Positions 55,153 through 63,750 of a DNA stretch of 64,000 nucleotides are shown piece after piece. A program made the translations under genes and the position numbers. The stretch lies in contig NZ_NOLJ01000005.1 of the NCBI RefSeq assembly GCF_002246015.1, positions 62,001 to 126,000 of the forward strand, written 5' to 3'. Within the stretch, counting starts at the first letter, position 1. Every line of letters starts with the position of its first letter. The notes under the pieces were generated by a model. That model saw only the letters and a list, made by a program, of their open reading frames with translations, had not been told where the DNA came from and did not search any database. This DNA comes from Nostoc sp. 'Peltigera membranacea cyanobiont' 210A (GTDB taxonomy: Bacteria > Cyanobacteriota > Cyanobacteriia > Cyanobacteriales > Nostocaceae).

Positions 55153-55195
55153 GAAAAGTTAGAGCACCGCGAAACCCGGAGGTGAGAGACTTTTC
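55153..55195. ncRNA. Candidate structured RNA element
   Basis: Outer arms GAAAAGT / ACTTTTC, an internal loop with AGAG on both sides, and inner arms CACC / GGTG around the loop GCGAAACCCGGA. A short T-run (CGCTTTTTGG) follows. The symmetrical AGAG internal loop looks more like a structured RNA than a simple terminator. No family is recognised. Confidence 0.35.
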
Positions 55196-55515
55196 GCTTT
55201 TTGGCTTGCTCTCAATCAAGAAAATATGGGATTGAACTCATTGGTCAAAACTGCTCGTCTCAATTATATAAATTTTTATAAAAGCCAGATAGCAATGCTC
55301 ACGCTTGCAATAAAGGGTTAAGAAAATCGTCACTGCTTTTTTCTTCTTTTAGTCCAGGAATTTAAATAAAAATTTACCAGCAACTTTAATTCAAAATTAA
55401 ACAACTATTTTGCTATTATTAGTCCATGCTAGTATTTAATATAAAATTACGAAGTAGCAAAACCAGAATCAATAGCCGTATCAGCGCGGTTACTACTGCT
55501 TTGTTGATTCGTAAT

Positions 55516-55543
55516 GTAGAGACAAGAAAATTCACGTCTCTAC
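55516..55543. terminator. Dispersed GTAGAGAC hairpin
   Basis: GTAGAGAC / GTCTCTAC with a 12-base loop, the same type as the terminator at 35873-35898. No gene ends nearby, so it may mark the end of an unseen transcript. Confidence 0.4.
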
Positions 55544-56021
55544 TGGTAGGACAAAAGGGTGTATGCCCGTAGGACTCTATTGAAATACTATGCTGTCCTA
55601 AGCTTGAGAGGACGAGTGGAGAAAACTCTACTTGCTCATTGCCAAGAAAGGCAAGCACTAAAAGTGAAAAACCTGCAATTTTTTGGGTCTACGACTTATT
55701 TGCAGTAGAACCTAACCCCATTTGTAAAGGTGGCTGAAAGTTACACCGCTACAGTAGCGCCAAAGGAGAAAATAGTTTTCTTTCTGATGGCGAATAATGG
55801 TTAAAAGTGCCGTAAGATCGCCAAAATTAATGTCTGTGGCAACTATGGCCTCTCGTTGGTTGTGGACAACCATATATAGAAGTGCTTTTGGCTCCTATCG
55901 GCAGGAATTCACCCGTTACACTAGGGTCTTCAGTAGCTCTATGCAAATGCTAAAAAATTAAATGCTGGCATAAGACTACATAGTTTATCAGTTTGGAGAG
56001 AGTAAGGAAAATTTGAGCATA

Positions 56022-56459
56022 ATGACTGAAACTGCAACCGCGCCATTAACTGGAAAAGCACTACTTGCTAAAGTAAAAGAACTTTCCACATTACCACGCC
56101 GAGAAAGAGCTAAACAGTGCGGCTATTACACTGTTACTAAGAATAATCAAGTTCGTGTCAATCTCACCGATTTTTATGACGCTTTGCTATCTGCTAGAGG
56201 AATTCCTCTAAGTCCAGAAGCACCTAAAGATGGTCGTGGTCGTGAACCGACATATCGGGTTAGTGTCCATCAAAATGGTCAAATTGTAATTGGTGCTACA
56301 TATACCAAAGCAATGGGCTTGAAGGCTGGAGATGAGTTTGAAATTAGGCTGGGATACAAACATATTCACCTAATTCAACTAGGTGAAAGCGATAAAAAAC
56401 TAACCTCACAAGATATAGATTCTGACGAATCAGACGAAGATTTGGAAGACGAAGAGTAA
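56022..56459 (+). CDS. cyAbrB transcriptional regulator
   Basis: A 145-residue regulator (MTETATAPLTGKALLAKVKE); TTG 56013 would add three residues but the ATG is better placed. The N-terminal segment KELSTLPRRERAKQCGYYTV is typical of cyanobacterial AbrB homologues (CalA/CalB group). The C-terminal AbrB-like DNA-binding segment is YRVSVHQNGQIVIGATYTKA MGLKAGDEFEIRLGYKHIHL, followed by an acidic tail (DSDESDEDLEDEE). Unlike classical AbrB the swapped-hairpin domain is C-terminal. These proteins bind broadly and affect carbon/nitrogen balance and heterocyst genes. The upstream region is long and non-coding. Confidence 0.93.
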   Translation: MTETATAPLTGKALLAKVKELSTLPRRERAKQCGYYTVTKNNQVRVNLTDFYDALLSARGIPLSPEAPKDGRGREPTYRVSVHQNGQIVIGATYTKAMGLKAGDEFEIRLGYKHIHLIQLGESDKKLTSQDIDSDESDEDLEDEE

Positions 56460-56623
56460 ATTTGCTGATGGTAAGGATAAGTTTCAGTTGATGATAACCT
56501 GTCCTTACCCCGACAGCAAATTGGTAGCCAAGTAAAAAATACGATTAGACCCCTTGCAGAATTCACCAAATTTAGTAGAGTCTTGATTAATCAGCAAGAA
56601 ATCTATAATGCAAGAAGTCTATC

Positions 56624-57484
56624 GTGTTTTTTTTGTTTATTTTGATAACTTTCTTTGAGTCTTCAGTCAACGTCTTACTGGCGTTTATAGAAAATGCACC
56701 GCCACTAGTTATAGTGACGGCATTTTTTGTCTGCTGGATAGTTTGCTGGTTGCCAGTAGCAACAGTATCAGCAATATTGCTTAATTGGCAACCTCCTAAA
56801 CCTTTACAGCCAGAGCAAAAAATGCCGTTATTGGTGTCACTTTACCTATTAGCTCCCCCGATCCTCTGGGGAGTTGCTTGGTTGACTAATAAATCTTTTT
56901 CAGATTACGGCTTTGTTGGCAATCTTTCAACTCTTGGTTTTTTAGCACTAGGTTTTGGTTTGGGAGTGCTGAGTCTAGCTATTGTATTTAGTGGGCAATT
57001 CGGGTTAGGTTGGTGTTCTTTTGAAAAGTCGAATTTCAAGTTACTACTACCCATCTTGCTACCGATTTTCTTGATAGCGTTGTTAGTCGGTGGGATAGAA
57101 GAGTTAGTTTTTCGCGGTTTCCTGTTCACAGAATTAGCGCAGGATTACCCAGTTTGGGTAGCAGCAGCAATTTCTAGCTTGATTTTTGCCTTGTTACATC
57201 TAGTTTGGGAGCAACGCGAAACTGCACCCCAACTTCCTGGATTATGGCTGATGGGAATGGTGCTGGTGTTAGCACGCTTTACCTCTAGCGGTAATTTGGG
57301 TTTAGCTTGGGGATTGCACGCAGGATGGGTATGGGCGATCGCTACCATAGATACAGCAGAACTAATTACTTACACTGGTATTGTCTCTGACTGGTTCACA
57401 GGTAAAAATAAAAAACCCCTGGCTGGCTTGGCGGGAATTATTTGTGTATTGGGAACTGGAGTAATTATCTGGTTCAACTCTTAA
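56624..57484 (+). CDS. CPBP-family intramembrane metalloprotease
   Basis: A 286-residue protein from GTG 56624 with about eight hydrophobic helices. The CPBP (CAAX prenyl protease-like/bacteriocin-processing) motifs are EELVFRGFLFTELA (EExxxR), FALLHLVWE (FxxxH) and GLAWGLHAGWVWA (HxxxN-like position, with His). The family cleaves within the membrane or processes peptides and may give bacteriocin self-immunity. The substrate is unknown. A dispersed terminator follows at 57522. Confidence 0.9.
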   Translation: MFFLFILITFFESSVNVLLAFIENAPPLVIVTAFFVCWIVCWLPVATVSAILLNWQPPKPLQPEQKMPLLVSLYLLAPPILWGVAWLTNKSFSDYGFVGNLSTLGFLALGFGLGVLSLAIVFSGQFGLGWCSFEKSNFKLLLPILLPIFLIALLVGGIEELVFRGFLFTELAQDYPVWVAAAISSLIFALLHLVWEQRETAPQLPGLWLMGMVLVLARFTSSGNLGLAWGLHAGWVWAIATIDTAELITYTGIVSDWFTGKNKKPLAGLAGIICVLGTGVIIWFNS

Positions 57485-57521
57485 GTATTTTAATTTCCCA
57501 TAGAGAGATGTACGTTAACGC

Positions 57522-57554
57522 AGATCCCCGACTTCTTCAAGAAATCGGGGATCT
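57522..57554. terminator. Convergent terminator
   Basis: A 10-bp perfect hairpin AGATCCCCGA / TCGGGGATCT around CTTCTTCAAGAAA, between two converging genes. Its CCCCGACTTCTT core matches the KGK terminator at 41828-41874. Confidence 0.8.
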
Positions 57555-57613
57555 AAATCCAACGATTTAGTAGAGATCATTCCACCCTACTAATCTTTAT
57601 TCAGTACTCAAAA

Positions 57614-58576
57614 CTACTCAGACCTTTTCATTCTGTCGATTTCTCGTTGTAATTCTTCAATTTGACGGCGTAAAATTTCTGTTTCATTTTCGGAAGATTC
57701 TGCTGCAACATTTACCGATCCGGAAGCAGGCGATCGCTGATAATTTCCTCGGCGAATTTGCTGATATTCTTCGGATACTGCCCACGACCGTAAGTAATGC
57801 AAGCGTTCAACAGGGAAAGGATGACTCAACATCATACCCTGAGCGCCATTGTAGATTAAAAACTTATATATTTGATTCAGTCCATCCTCATCCAATGCCT
57901 GATAATTTTCTGACTGCTTGATAAACTCTTGTAAACTACATTCATTGGCATATTTGTTACTACCGCCAGAGAGTTTCATCATCGTTGACATCACGGGATT
58001 CAAGTCATCCATCACTAGTAGTGCAGCGCGATCTGACGATAACTCGGCTTTGCGCCGCCACTCAAAAAAGGCGTAAATCAAGCCTTGTGTGACAATATTA
58101 CCGATGCCAAAGGTCAATTCTCCCAAGGCAGAAGCAGCACTCATCGCCCACATCGCCATTTGAATTAAAATAGTATGACCACATTTAATATGCCCCAGTT
58201 CATGGGCTAGCACCGTCCTAATTTCGGCTTCGTCTAGTAAGTCTAGTATCCCTGTATTTATGACTATGTAAGGATTCTCTTGCCCCAGTGCATAGCTATT
58301 TGCTTGGGGATTTTGCGAGACAAACAGTGTTGGTTCTGGGTAAATGTCCAAATCTCGGACGCATTCCCGAAACATCTGGTAAATAGTGGAATATTGACGC
58401 GGCCCGACTTGGATGCTGTTACCCATTAGATAGACTAATTGAGGGCGTTCGTAGATAAATTCCACAAATTTACGAGCGATTAAATCAAATCCTGGCAAAT
58501 TTCGTAAAGCTTGCTCGGCTTGGCGATCTAGTGGATGCCTAAAGGCTTCGCTGGAAATTCCTGTGTAAGTTGGCAT
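57614..58576 (-). CDS. M48-family metallopeptidase
   Basis: A 320-residue protease (MPTYTGISSEAFRHPLDRQA). The zinc motif HELGHIKCGH (HExxH) lies near residue 145 in VLAHELGHIKCGH, with a third ligand Glu in KAELSSDRAALLVM. Membrane helices are weak, only one hydrophobic part (MAMWAMSAASALGELTFGIG) so it may be only peripherally attached. The C-terminus carries a short coiled coil (SENETEILRRQIEELQREID). Related cyanobacterial proteins are M48 peptidases of unknown target; homology to HtpX is limited to the core. Confidence 0.92.
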   Translation of the reverse strand: MPTYTGISSEAFRHPLDRQAEQALRNLPGFDLIARKFVEFIYERPQLVYLMGNSIQVGPRQYSTIYQMFRECVRDLDIYPEPTLFVSQNPQANSYALGQENPYIVINTGILDLLDEAEIRTVLAHELGHIKCGHTILIQMAMWAMSAASALGELTFGIGNIVTQGLIYAFFEWRRKAELSSDRAALLVMDDLNPVMSTMMKLSGGSNKYANECSLQEFIKQSENYQALDEDGLNQIYKFLIYNGAQGMMLSHPFPVERLHYLRSWAVSEEYQQIRRGNYQRSPASGSVNVAAESSENETEILRRQIEELQREIDRMKRSE

Positions 58577-58590
58577 AATTTAGGGTATTG

Positions 58591-58639
58591 GGTGATTGGT
58601 CAGTGGTCAGTGGTCAGTGGTCATTAGTCATTAGTCACT
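58591..58639. repeat. 7-bp tandem repeat, 7 units
   Basis: GGTGATT, then three GGTCAGT, then GGTCATT, AGTCATT and AGTCACT, all in phase. It follows the M48 start codon upstream. Confidence 0.85.
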
Positions 58640-58926
58640 TGTACTGAGTTTCGACTGCGCGGTAATCGAGCGAAGTCGAGATTCAACTACCGCGTAGTCA
58701 TTGGCGTGGTAACAGAGCGTAGTCGTACCCCTTGCCTACGGCACGCTGCGCGAATGTGGAAGCAAGCTACGCGCAGCGTCTCGTAAAGAAGTGCAGCCTC
58801 TCCAAGAGTTGTATTGGTCATTAGTTTTAGATCAATGGCAAAGGACAAAGGACAAATGACAAATAACAAGATAATAGAAATGGGGCAATTGGAAGTAAAA
58901 ATCACTTTGTATGGAATTGAAAGCGT
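58640..58926. other. Repeat-rich spacer before the helicase-related gene
   Basis: About 290 bases with dispersed GC-rich repeats (GCACGCTGCGCGAATGTGG and CTACGCGCAGCGTCTCGT) that are inverted relatives of each other and of the hrcA insert at 31133-31162. Another heptamer-like run (ATGACAAATAACAAG region) precedes the next gene. No gene was seen. Confidence 0.6.
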
Positions 58927-60492
58927 GTGATTGAGGCAGAAGTTCATTTGTCACTACATAACTTTTTGCGATCGCAAGCGGGGTTCCCTTCCTGGCCCCA
59001 TCATTTGACGATGGCACGGTTGGTAGCACGCGCCTTGCGCCTGGGACGTAGCGCCCTAATTCAAGTAGGGGCGGTTTGTGGCTATCAAGGGCGGTATCGT
59101 ACTAGTTTCGTAGCATCAGCCCTGATGTGGCATGGCCCTGTAATTATTGTTGCTCAAGAAACAGTGCAGCAACTTCTACTGCGGGTGGAAATTCCCCGTC
59201 TACAGCAATGGCTACCAACCAATAAATCGATTAGGACAGGTGATGCTTGGCCTGATGCTGAGTTCCAAGGGCTACTCTTAACTTCCCCAGAAGCTTGGTT
59301 AAAAGGACAGTTGGCTGGTGGCTCACGCTTTCCCCAAGGCATCCCCACAATTATTGATGGGGTAGACGATCTCGAAGACTGGGTGCGTCATCAACTTACC
59401 CAAGATATTCAACCCGATGATTGGGATCAACTTATGCTTGCTTGTCCCAACCAAGCTGAGACAATTCGCGAAGCACGGATACAACTAACACACGAACTTT
59501 TTCAGCATCCTGCTAATCCATATCATTGCTATCTAATTTCCCAGCCAGAAATAGAAATTTTGAGTCACCTGTATTTGGCTTTAGACCAAGTAAACCTCCC
59601 AGATAAGTGGAAAAATTTCTGGCAACAATTTCAAACCCTTAATGAAAATCTTTCCCCCCCTGCCTCCCCTGCACCTCCTCCTCTCTTCTGGGCGACTATT
59701 GCCCATCGACAAGGTTTATTTTCTTTGCACTACGCCCCAATGGAATTAGGGGAAATACTCTCGCCTATTTGGCAGCGACAACCAGTAGTTTTAATTGGTA
59801 GCGCTATCGAACCGGAAACTGAGGCTCCCCTTTTTCACCAGCGCTTGGGTTTGGACGATTTAACTTGCCTGAAGTTCTCTTCGGAGAGTCAAGCGGAAGC
59901 AATTCAACTGTATGTACCTTATAAGTTGCCCCTACCTAACACACCAGAATTTCAAGCAGCATTTATTCACAAAGTCCGCACACTGGTTTGTCTAAGTGCG
60001 ACAGCGCCAGGATTAACTGTTGTCTTGGTGGGGGATGTACCACTAAAGGCTCAAGTGGCGACAATTCTGGCTTCAGAGTTTGGTTCGCGGGTGCAAGTAG
60101 AAAAAACTTGTTTAGATGAAAATGGTATTTTGATTAGCGGTTGGGAATTTTGGCGAGAACATCAACGAGTCTTGCCAGCACCCCATCTGTTAATCATTGC
60201 GACTTTGCCCCTACCATCTTTAGAAAATCCCCTGGTAGCTGGTAGGGTAGCTCTTTATAAGCGATCGCATCAAGATTGGTTCCGTTTATACTTGTTGCCA
60301 GCAGCTTTAAATGAATTACAACGGGCGATCGCTCCAGTACGAGAAAGTCAAGGGATTGTGGCTTTACTTGATAGTCGTGTAGTTAACCGCAGTTATGGCG
60401 CTCAAATTCTCGCAGCTTTAAGTCCTCTAGCACGCATTAACTATCTCGATCCCAGCCTGTTTTCCAATACCAATGAGGAAAATTCTGCCTAA
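58927..60492 (+). CDS. Helicase-related conserved cyanobacterial protein
   Basis: A 521-residue protein from GTG 58927. The front has LHNFLRSQAGFPSWPHHLTM, LARALRLGRSALIQVGAVCG and YQGRYRTSFVASALMWHGPV, then IPTIIDGVDDLEDWVRHQLT. This looks like the N-terminal helicase domain of a DinG/Rad3-type SF2 helicase with an altered or missing Walker A, and a DGVDD in place of DEAH. The C-terminal half holds RVLPAPHLLIIATLPLPSLE and RVALYKRSHQDWFRLYLLPA ALNELQRAIAPVRESQGIVA LLDSRVVNRSYGAQILAALS, which resembles helicase motifs V and VI (RAIAPVRE). The family is conserved in cyanobacteria; enzyme activity is doubtful. Confidence 0.82.
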   Translation: MIEAEVHLSLHNFLRSQAGFPSWPHHLTMARLVARALRLGRSALIQVGAVCGYQGRYRTSFVASALMWHGPVIIVAQETVQQLLLRVEIPRLQQWLPTNKSIRTGDAWPDAEFQGLLLTSPEAWLKGQLAGGSRFPQGIPTIIDGVDDLEDWVRHQLTQDIQPDDWDQLMLACPNQAETIREARIQLTHELFQHPANPYHCYLISQPEIEILSHLYLALDQVNLPDKWKNFWQQFQTLNENLSPPASPAPPPLFWATIAHRQGLFSLHYAPMELGEILSPIWQRQPVVLIGSAIEPETEAPLFHQRLGLDDLTCLKFSSESQAEAIQLYVPYKLPLPNTPEFQAAFIHKVRTLVCLSATAPGLTVVLVGDVPLKAQVATILASEFGSRVQVEKTCLDENGILISGWEFWREHQRVLPAPHLLIIATLPLPSLENPLVAGRVALYKRSHQDWFRLYLLPAALNELQRAIAPVRESQGIVALLDSRVVNRSYGAQILAALSPLARINYLDPSLFSNTNEENSA

Positions 60493-60824
60493 AGTTCAGT
60501 TACCAGTGACGCCACTTGCTCTACTTGGGGAGACCCCAAGACCTTTCGGGTTCGGCAGTCCCCCAGACGCTCGTTCCTCGCTACCGCTAGCGCTAACGAC
60601 GGAAACCGCCATCGCGCTTCGCGTCTCCCCTTGGGAGAAGACGGGGGCTGCCTCACCGCAGTGGCTCCCCAATGCCCAATTTAAATTTTGTCAACCAAAG
60701 CGCGATCGCCCAGAAGCAAGCACTATTATCAGCTTATAGAAGGTGATGCGATTCATCGCCTTTCTGTAGCCATGATTCCTGGCAAAATAAATTTAGAACC
60801 AAAGTAGAATTTGAGTTGCAGATT
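60493..60824. repeat. Dispersed GC-rich repeats between the helicase-like gene and the split gene
   Basis: The stretch about 60520-60690 is made of GGAGACCCCAAGACC / CCCCAGACGCTCGTTCCTCGC type words common in Nostoc intergenic DNA; an 88-codon frame through it (60473-60739) is not a believable gene. It ends with the split gene's leader at 60825. Confidence 0.65.
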
Positions 60825-63271
60825 ATGGGTGAAGCAAAACGTCGTGTGCGATTCGTTGTGAGTGAATCACGGTATCCAGTCCGTACATAACCTCACCAAC
60901 CCTTGCGGGTTGAACTCTCAGAAAGATGTAGGTGAAAGTCCTACCCGCTAGATTCAAGCGTGACTCCTTATCTGCCCACACCGAGCAAGCTCAATTCTTG
61001 CAGAGTGAAGCTGGGAACAGGACGCAATCAGACAATCGTTATGGATTGACACTGGCGTTAACAGGGAGTTCCTACGGTGAAACTGAGCCTAGAAAAGTAA
61101 CCTATTTGCAAGCGAGGCATAACTTAAAACCCTCGACTTCATCAGAGCAAAAACCCGCTGAATTACGTCGAATATCAGCATGAATCTAGGGTTTCTGATG
61201 GTTAAATTGGCTACACCTAACGGAACAACGCCACAAGCTCCAACGCAAGTGGCTCATCAATCTTCTGAGGGAACGAATAAAAACGAATCAAGGGTCTTGG
61301 GACAGTCGAATCCCAGGTAGGTAAGATGAGATACGGAATCCCTTTGATTCGGGTAGGATGCGGTGTAATTACTGCAAGGTATTCAGAAAACACAAGAGCG
61401 GAGTTAGAGCATGATTAGGCACAGCCGCGAGGTTAGTGAATCTTGGAAGAATCTGCCCTGGAAGAAATTTCGGAAGGATTTATTCCGCCTACAATGTCGA
61501 GTGTTCAAAGCTATTCGAGCAGGAGACAAGCGGAAAGCTGTGTCACTTCAGAAGCTTATTTTGAAATCCCTTGCAGCTAGATTTTTGGCGATTCGTCAAG
61601 TAACACAGCTAAACGCAGGAAAGAAGACGGCAGGAATCGACGGCAAAAAGTCCCTCAATTTTGAAGAACGGTTTGCGTTAAATGATCTGTTGAAAAAGTC
61701 CAGTAACAACTGGATTCACCAGAAGCTACGAAGTGTTCCTATCCCAAAAAAGGACGGAAGTACCCGGATGCTGAAGATTCCGACTATGGCGGATAGAGTA
61801 TGGCAATGCCTAGCGAAATATGCCTTAGAACCTGCACACGAAGCAACATTCCATGCCAAAAGCTACGGGTTTAGACCGGGACGTTCGGCACATGATGCCC
61901 AGAAAAGTCTGTTTTTAACCCTATGTTCCAATGCAAATGGAATCAATAAAAGAGTGATAAAACTCGATATTGAAAAATGCTTCGATAGGATAAGCCACAC
62001 CACAATCATGGAAAACCTTATAGCCCCAAAAGGCATCAAATCAGGTATATTCCGTTGCCTTAAAGCAGGAATAAACCCAGAATTTCCAGAACAAGGTACA
62101 CCCCAAGGTGGGGTGGTGAGTCCACTTTTAGCCAACATCGTTCTGAATGGTATCGAAAGTATCTATCAATACCATGTAAACCGTGGTCAAAGAGTCACAA
62201 TCAACACCTCAGAGAAGGATATTACCGAACCATCAATCCGATACGCGGACGATATGGTGATAATACTCCGACCCGAAGACGATGCAAACGAAATACTTGA
62301 AAAGATAGACCAATTTCTAGCTGAAAAAGGAATGAAGCTTAACGAGAAAAAGACACATATTACCGCTGCGACAGATGGATTTGACTTCCTTGGCTGGCAC
62401 TTCAAAGTGCAAAGTAACGGGAAATTTAGATGCACTCCCTCTGTGGAGAATTTCAAAAAGTTCCGTCAGAAGGTAAAAGCCATCGTTAACTGCTCAAATT
62501 ATGGTTCTAAGGTCAAAGCTGAAAAGCTAGCACCAATAGTGAGGGGATGGAGAAACTACCACAAGTTCTGCAAGATGGATGGAGCAAAGTATTCACTTTG
62601 GCACACCAGTTACAGAGCCTTTTTGGTATTTAACAAGGAAACAAAACTTGACCGTTACTCTACCAAGAAATTGATAGACAAAGCGTTCCCATCGGTTCCT
62701 TACTCCGAAGGCAAACACATCAACGTTAGGGGAAATAAATCACCCTACGATGGAGATATGGCATACTGGAGCGAACGCAATAGTAAGCTGTATGACGGAG
62801 CAACATCCACCACCCTTAAGAAACAAAACCATACGTGTGGTCACTGTGGCATGAAATGTACTAGCGTTGAACGAGTACACCTCCACCACATTGACGGGAA
62901 TCACAGCAACTGGAAAAGAAACAATCTAATTGCTATCCACGAGTCCTGTCATAATTACATCCACATGAGCAAAGGGGATAAAAACCATAAGAATATCGGG
63001 AGCCGGATGAGGTGAAAGTCTCACGTCCGGTTCTAACTGAGAGGTGCGAAGGATAATACCTTACATCGACTCAACCAAAACCACACTAGGGGAAACATAC
63101 GGTCAAGAGACTCGGATCTTGTCTTGGGTTCCAATCACAAAAACTCAAGGCGAACAATTTGTCGCTTGGACTACTCGTGGTGCTTGGATAGGCATTGGTC
63201 TTATGGTTGTAGGATGGGCAACAATCCGTTTTATCGGCCCAGCTTTCGGTTGGTGGCAAGTAGTCTATTAA
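60825..63271 (+). CDS. Small membrane protein gene (DUF2839-like), split by a group II intron
   Basis: Exon 1 is 60825-60845 (MGEAKRR) and exon 2 is 63071-63271 (STKTTLGETYGQETRILSWV..., to TAA at 63269-63271). Joined, they give a 73-residue protein with a soluble N-terminus and one or two membrane helices (GAWIGIGLMVVGWATIRFIG PAFGWWQVVY). The MGEAKRR opening and the WTTRGAWIGIG segment match, from memory, the small conserved cyanobacterial membrane family annotated DUF2839. The intron interrupts exactly after codon 7 on the coding strand, so splicing is needed for the protein. The intron's own strand is the same as the gene's. Confidence 0.8.
60846..63070 (+). mobile_element. Complete group II intron, 2225 nt
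   Basis: The 5' end reads GTGCG (consensus GUGYG) at 60846-60850. The 3' end shows domain V at 63000-63033 (GAGCCGGATGAGGTGAAAGT start, CGTCCGGTTC end) and domain VI at 63043-63067 with stems GGTG/CATC and AAGG/CCTT. The unpaired A at 63063 lies eight bases from the end, at the expected branch point, and the intron ends in AC (63070). Between domain I-III and V is an open frame for the intron-encoded protein. The EBS/IBS pairing could not be identified by eye. Confidence 0.93.
61411..63015 (+). CDS. ltrA: Group II intron-encoded reverse transcriptase/maturase/HNH
   Basis: A 534-residue protein. The reverse transcriptase domain has KAGKKTAGIDGKKSLNFEER-like N-terminus, KLDIEKCFDRISHTTI, TPQGGVVSPLLANIVLNGIE and the catalytic RYADDMVIIL (YADD). 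The maturase domain X follows (KLAPIVRGWRNYHKFCKMDG). The C-terminus is an HNH nuclease with two Cys pairs: CGHCGMKCTSVERVHLHHID, NHSNWKRNNLIAIHESCHNY. All parts look intact. It should splice and move the intron by target-primed reverse transcription. The TGA stop at 63013-63015 lies inside domain V, so the end of the frame overlaps the ribozyme core. Confidence 0.96.
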   Translation: MIRHSREVSESWKNLPWKKFRKDLFRLQCRVFKAIRAGDKRKAVSLQKLILKSLAARFLAIRQVTQLNAGKKTAGIDGKKSLNFEERFALNDLLKKSSNNWIHQKLRSVPIPKKDGSTRMLKIPTMADRVWQCLAKYALEPAHEATFHAKSYGFRPGRSAHDAQKSLFLTLCSNANGINKRVIKLDIEKCFDRISHTTIMENLIAPKGIKSGIFRCLKAGINPEFPEQGTPQGGVVSPLLANIVLNGIESIYQYHVNRGQRVTINTSEKDITEPSIRYADDMVIILRPEDDANEILEKIDQFLAEKGMKLNEKKTHITAATDGFDFLGWHFKVQSNGKFRCTPSVENFKKFRQKVKAIVNCSNYGSKVKAEKLAPIVRGWRNYHKFCKMDGAKYSLWHTSYRAFLVFNKETKLDRYSTKKLIDKAFPSVPYSEGKHINVRGNKSPYDGDMAYWSERNSKLYDGATSTTLKKQNHTCGHCGMKCTSVERVHLHHIDGNHSNWKRNNLIAIHESCHNYIHMSKGDKNHKNIGSRMR

Positions 63272-63516
63272 TTCTTAATTCATAATTGAATTAGTTGGAT
63301 ATCTAGACTCCAACTAATTCAAGACCACTAAGAAAGACAATTACGCGCCACTGTTTCGCCAATCATTACGAATTACGTTAGCGTAAGGGTAGCGAGTTTG
63401 CGTACCCCTATGGAAAGCAAACTAGTCGCAGCCTCTCGTATAGAGCGTTATGACTAATTACGAATTATTGAAGAAGAATGCAGAATCCAGAATTCAGAAA
63501 TCTTGACGCTCGTTCG

Positions 63517-63561
63517 CCCTTGGCGCTAGCTTCTCCCAAAGGGAGAGGCTAGCGCCAAGGG
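63517..63561. repeat. 21-bp inverted repeat with 3-base loop
   Basis: CCCTTGGCGCTAGCTTCTCC (plus C) and its complement GGGAGAGGCTAGCGCCAAGG (plus G) with one wobble position, separated by AAA. It matches dispersed Nostoc-type palindromes; could form a long cruciform or hairpin RNA. Confidence 0.85.
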
Positions 63562-63566
63562 AGAAG

Positions 63567-63750
63567 ACTCGCTTGCCGCCGGCGCTATCAGTGGGGGATT
63601 CAGACCCGCCACTGAATTGTTGCACCACCAAATATACGATTTGGTGGGGGTGCAAAAACTCCGGTTATTCAGACGCTCTCTATGAGACGCTAAAAGCGTA
63701 GCTTGCTTCTGATGTAAGAGTACGAGTACTCGCTTGCCGCCGGCGCTATC
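63567..63750. repeat. Direct 23-bp repeat pair
   Basis: The word ACTCGCTTGCCGCCGGCGCT (plus ATC) occurs at 63567-63589 and again at 63728-63750. It is a dispersed GC-rich repeat, with an internal palindrome GCCGCCGGC-like core. Confidence 0.8.

Larger units (their letters stand above)
54600..56012. other. 1.4-kb non-coding region upstream of cyAbrB
   Basis: The only frame (55419-55658, -) lies over repeats and has no domain. The region contains a structured hairpin at 55153-55195 and a dispersed hairpin at 55516-55543. It must carry the cyAbrB promoter and may hold a small RNA. This is unusual length for a region between two ordinary genes. Confidence 0.6.

Noticed and set aside
55419-55658. 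79-codon frame on the minus strand in the cyAbrB upstream region
   Set aside because: It crosses a dispersed hairpin, and composition is not protein-like.
60473-60739. 88-codon frame after the helicase-like gene
   Set aside because: It overlaps the preceding stop and runs through dispersed GC-rich repeats, with no domain.
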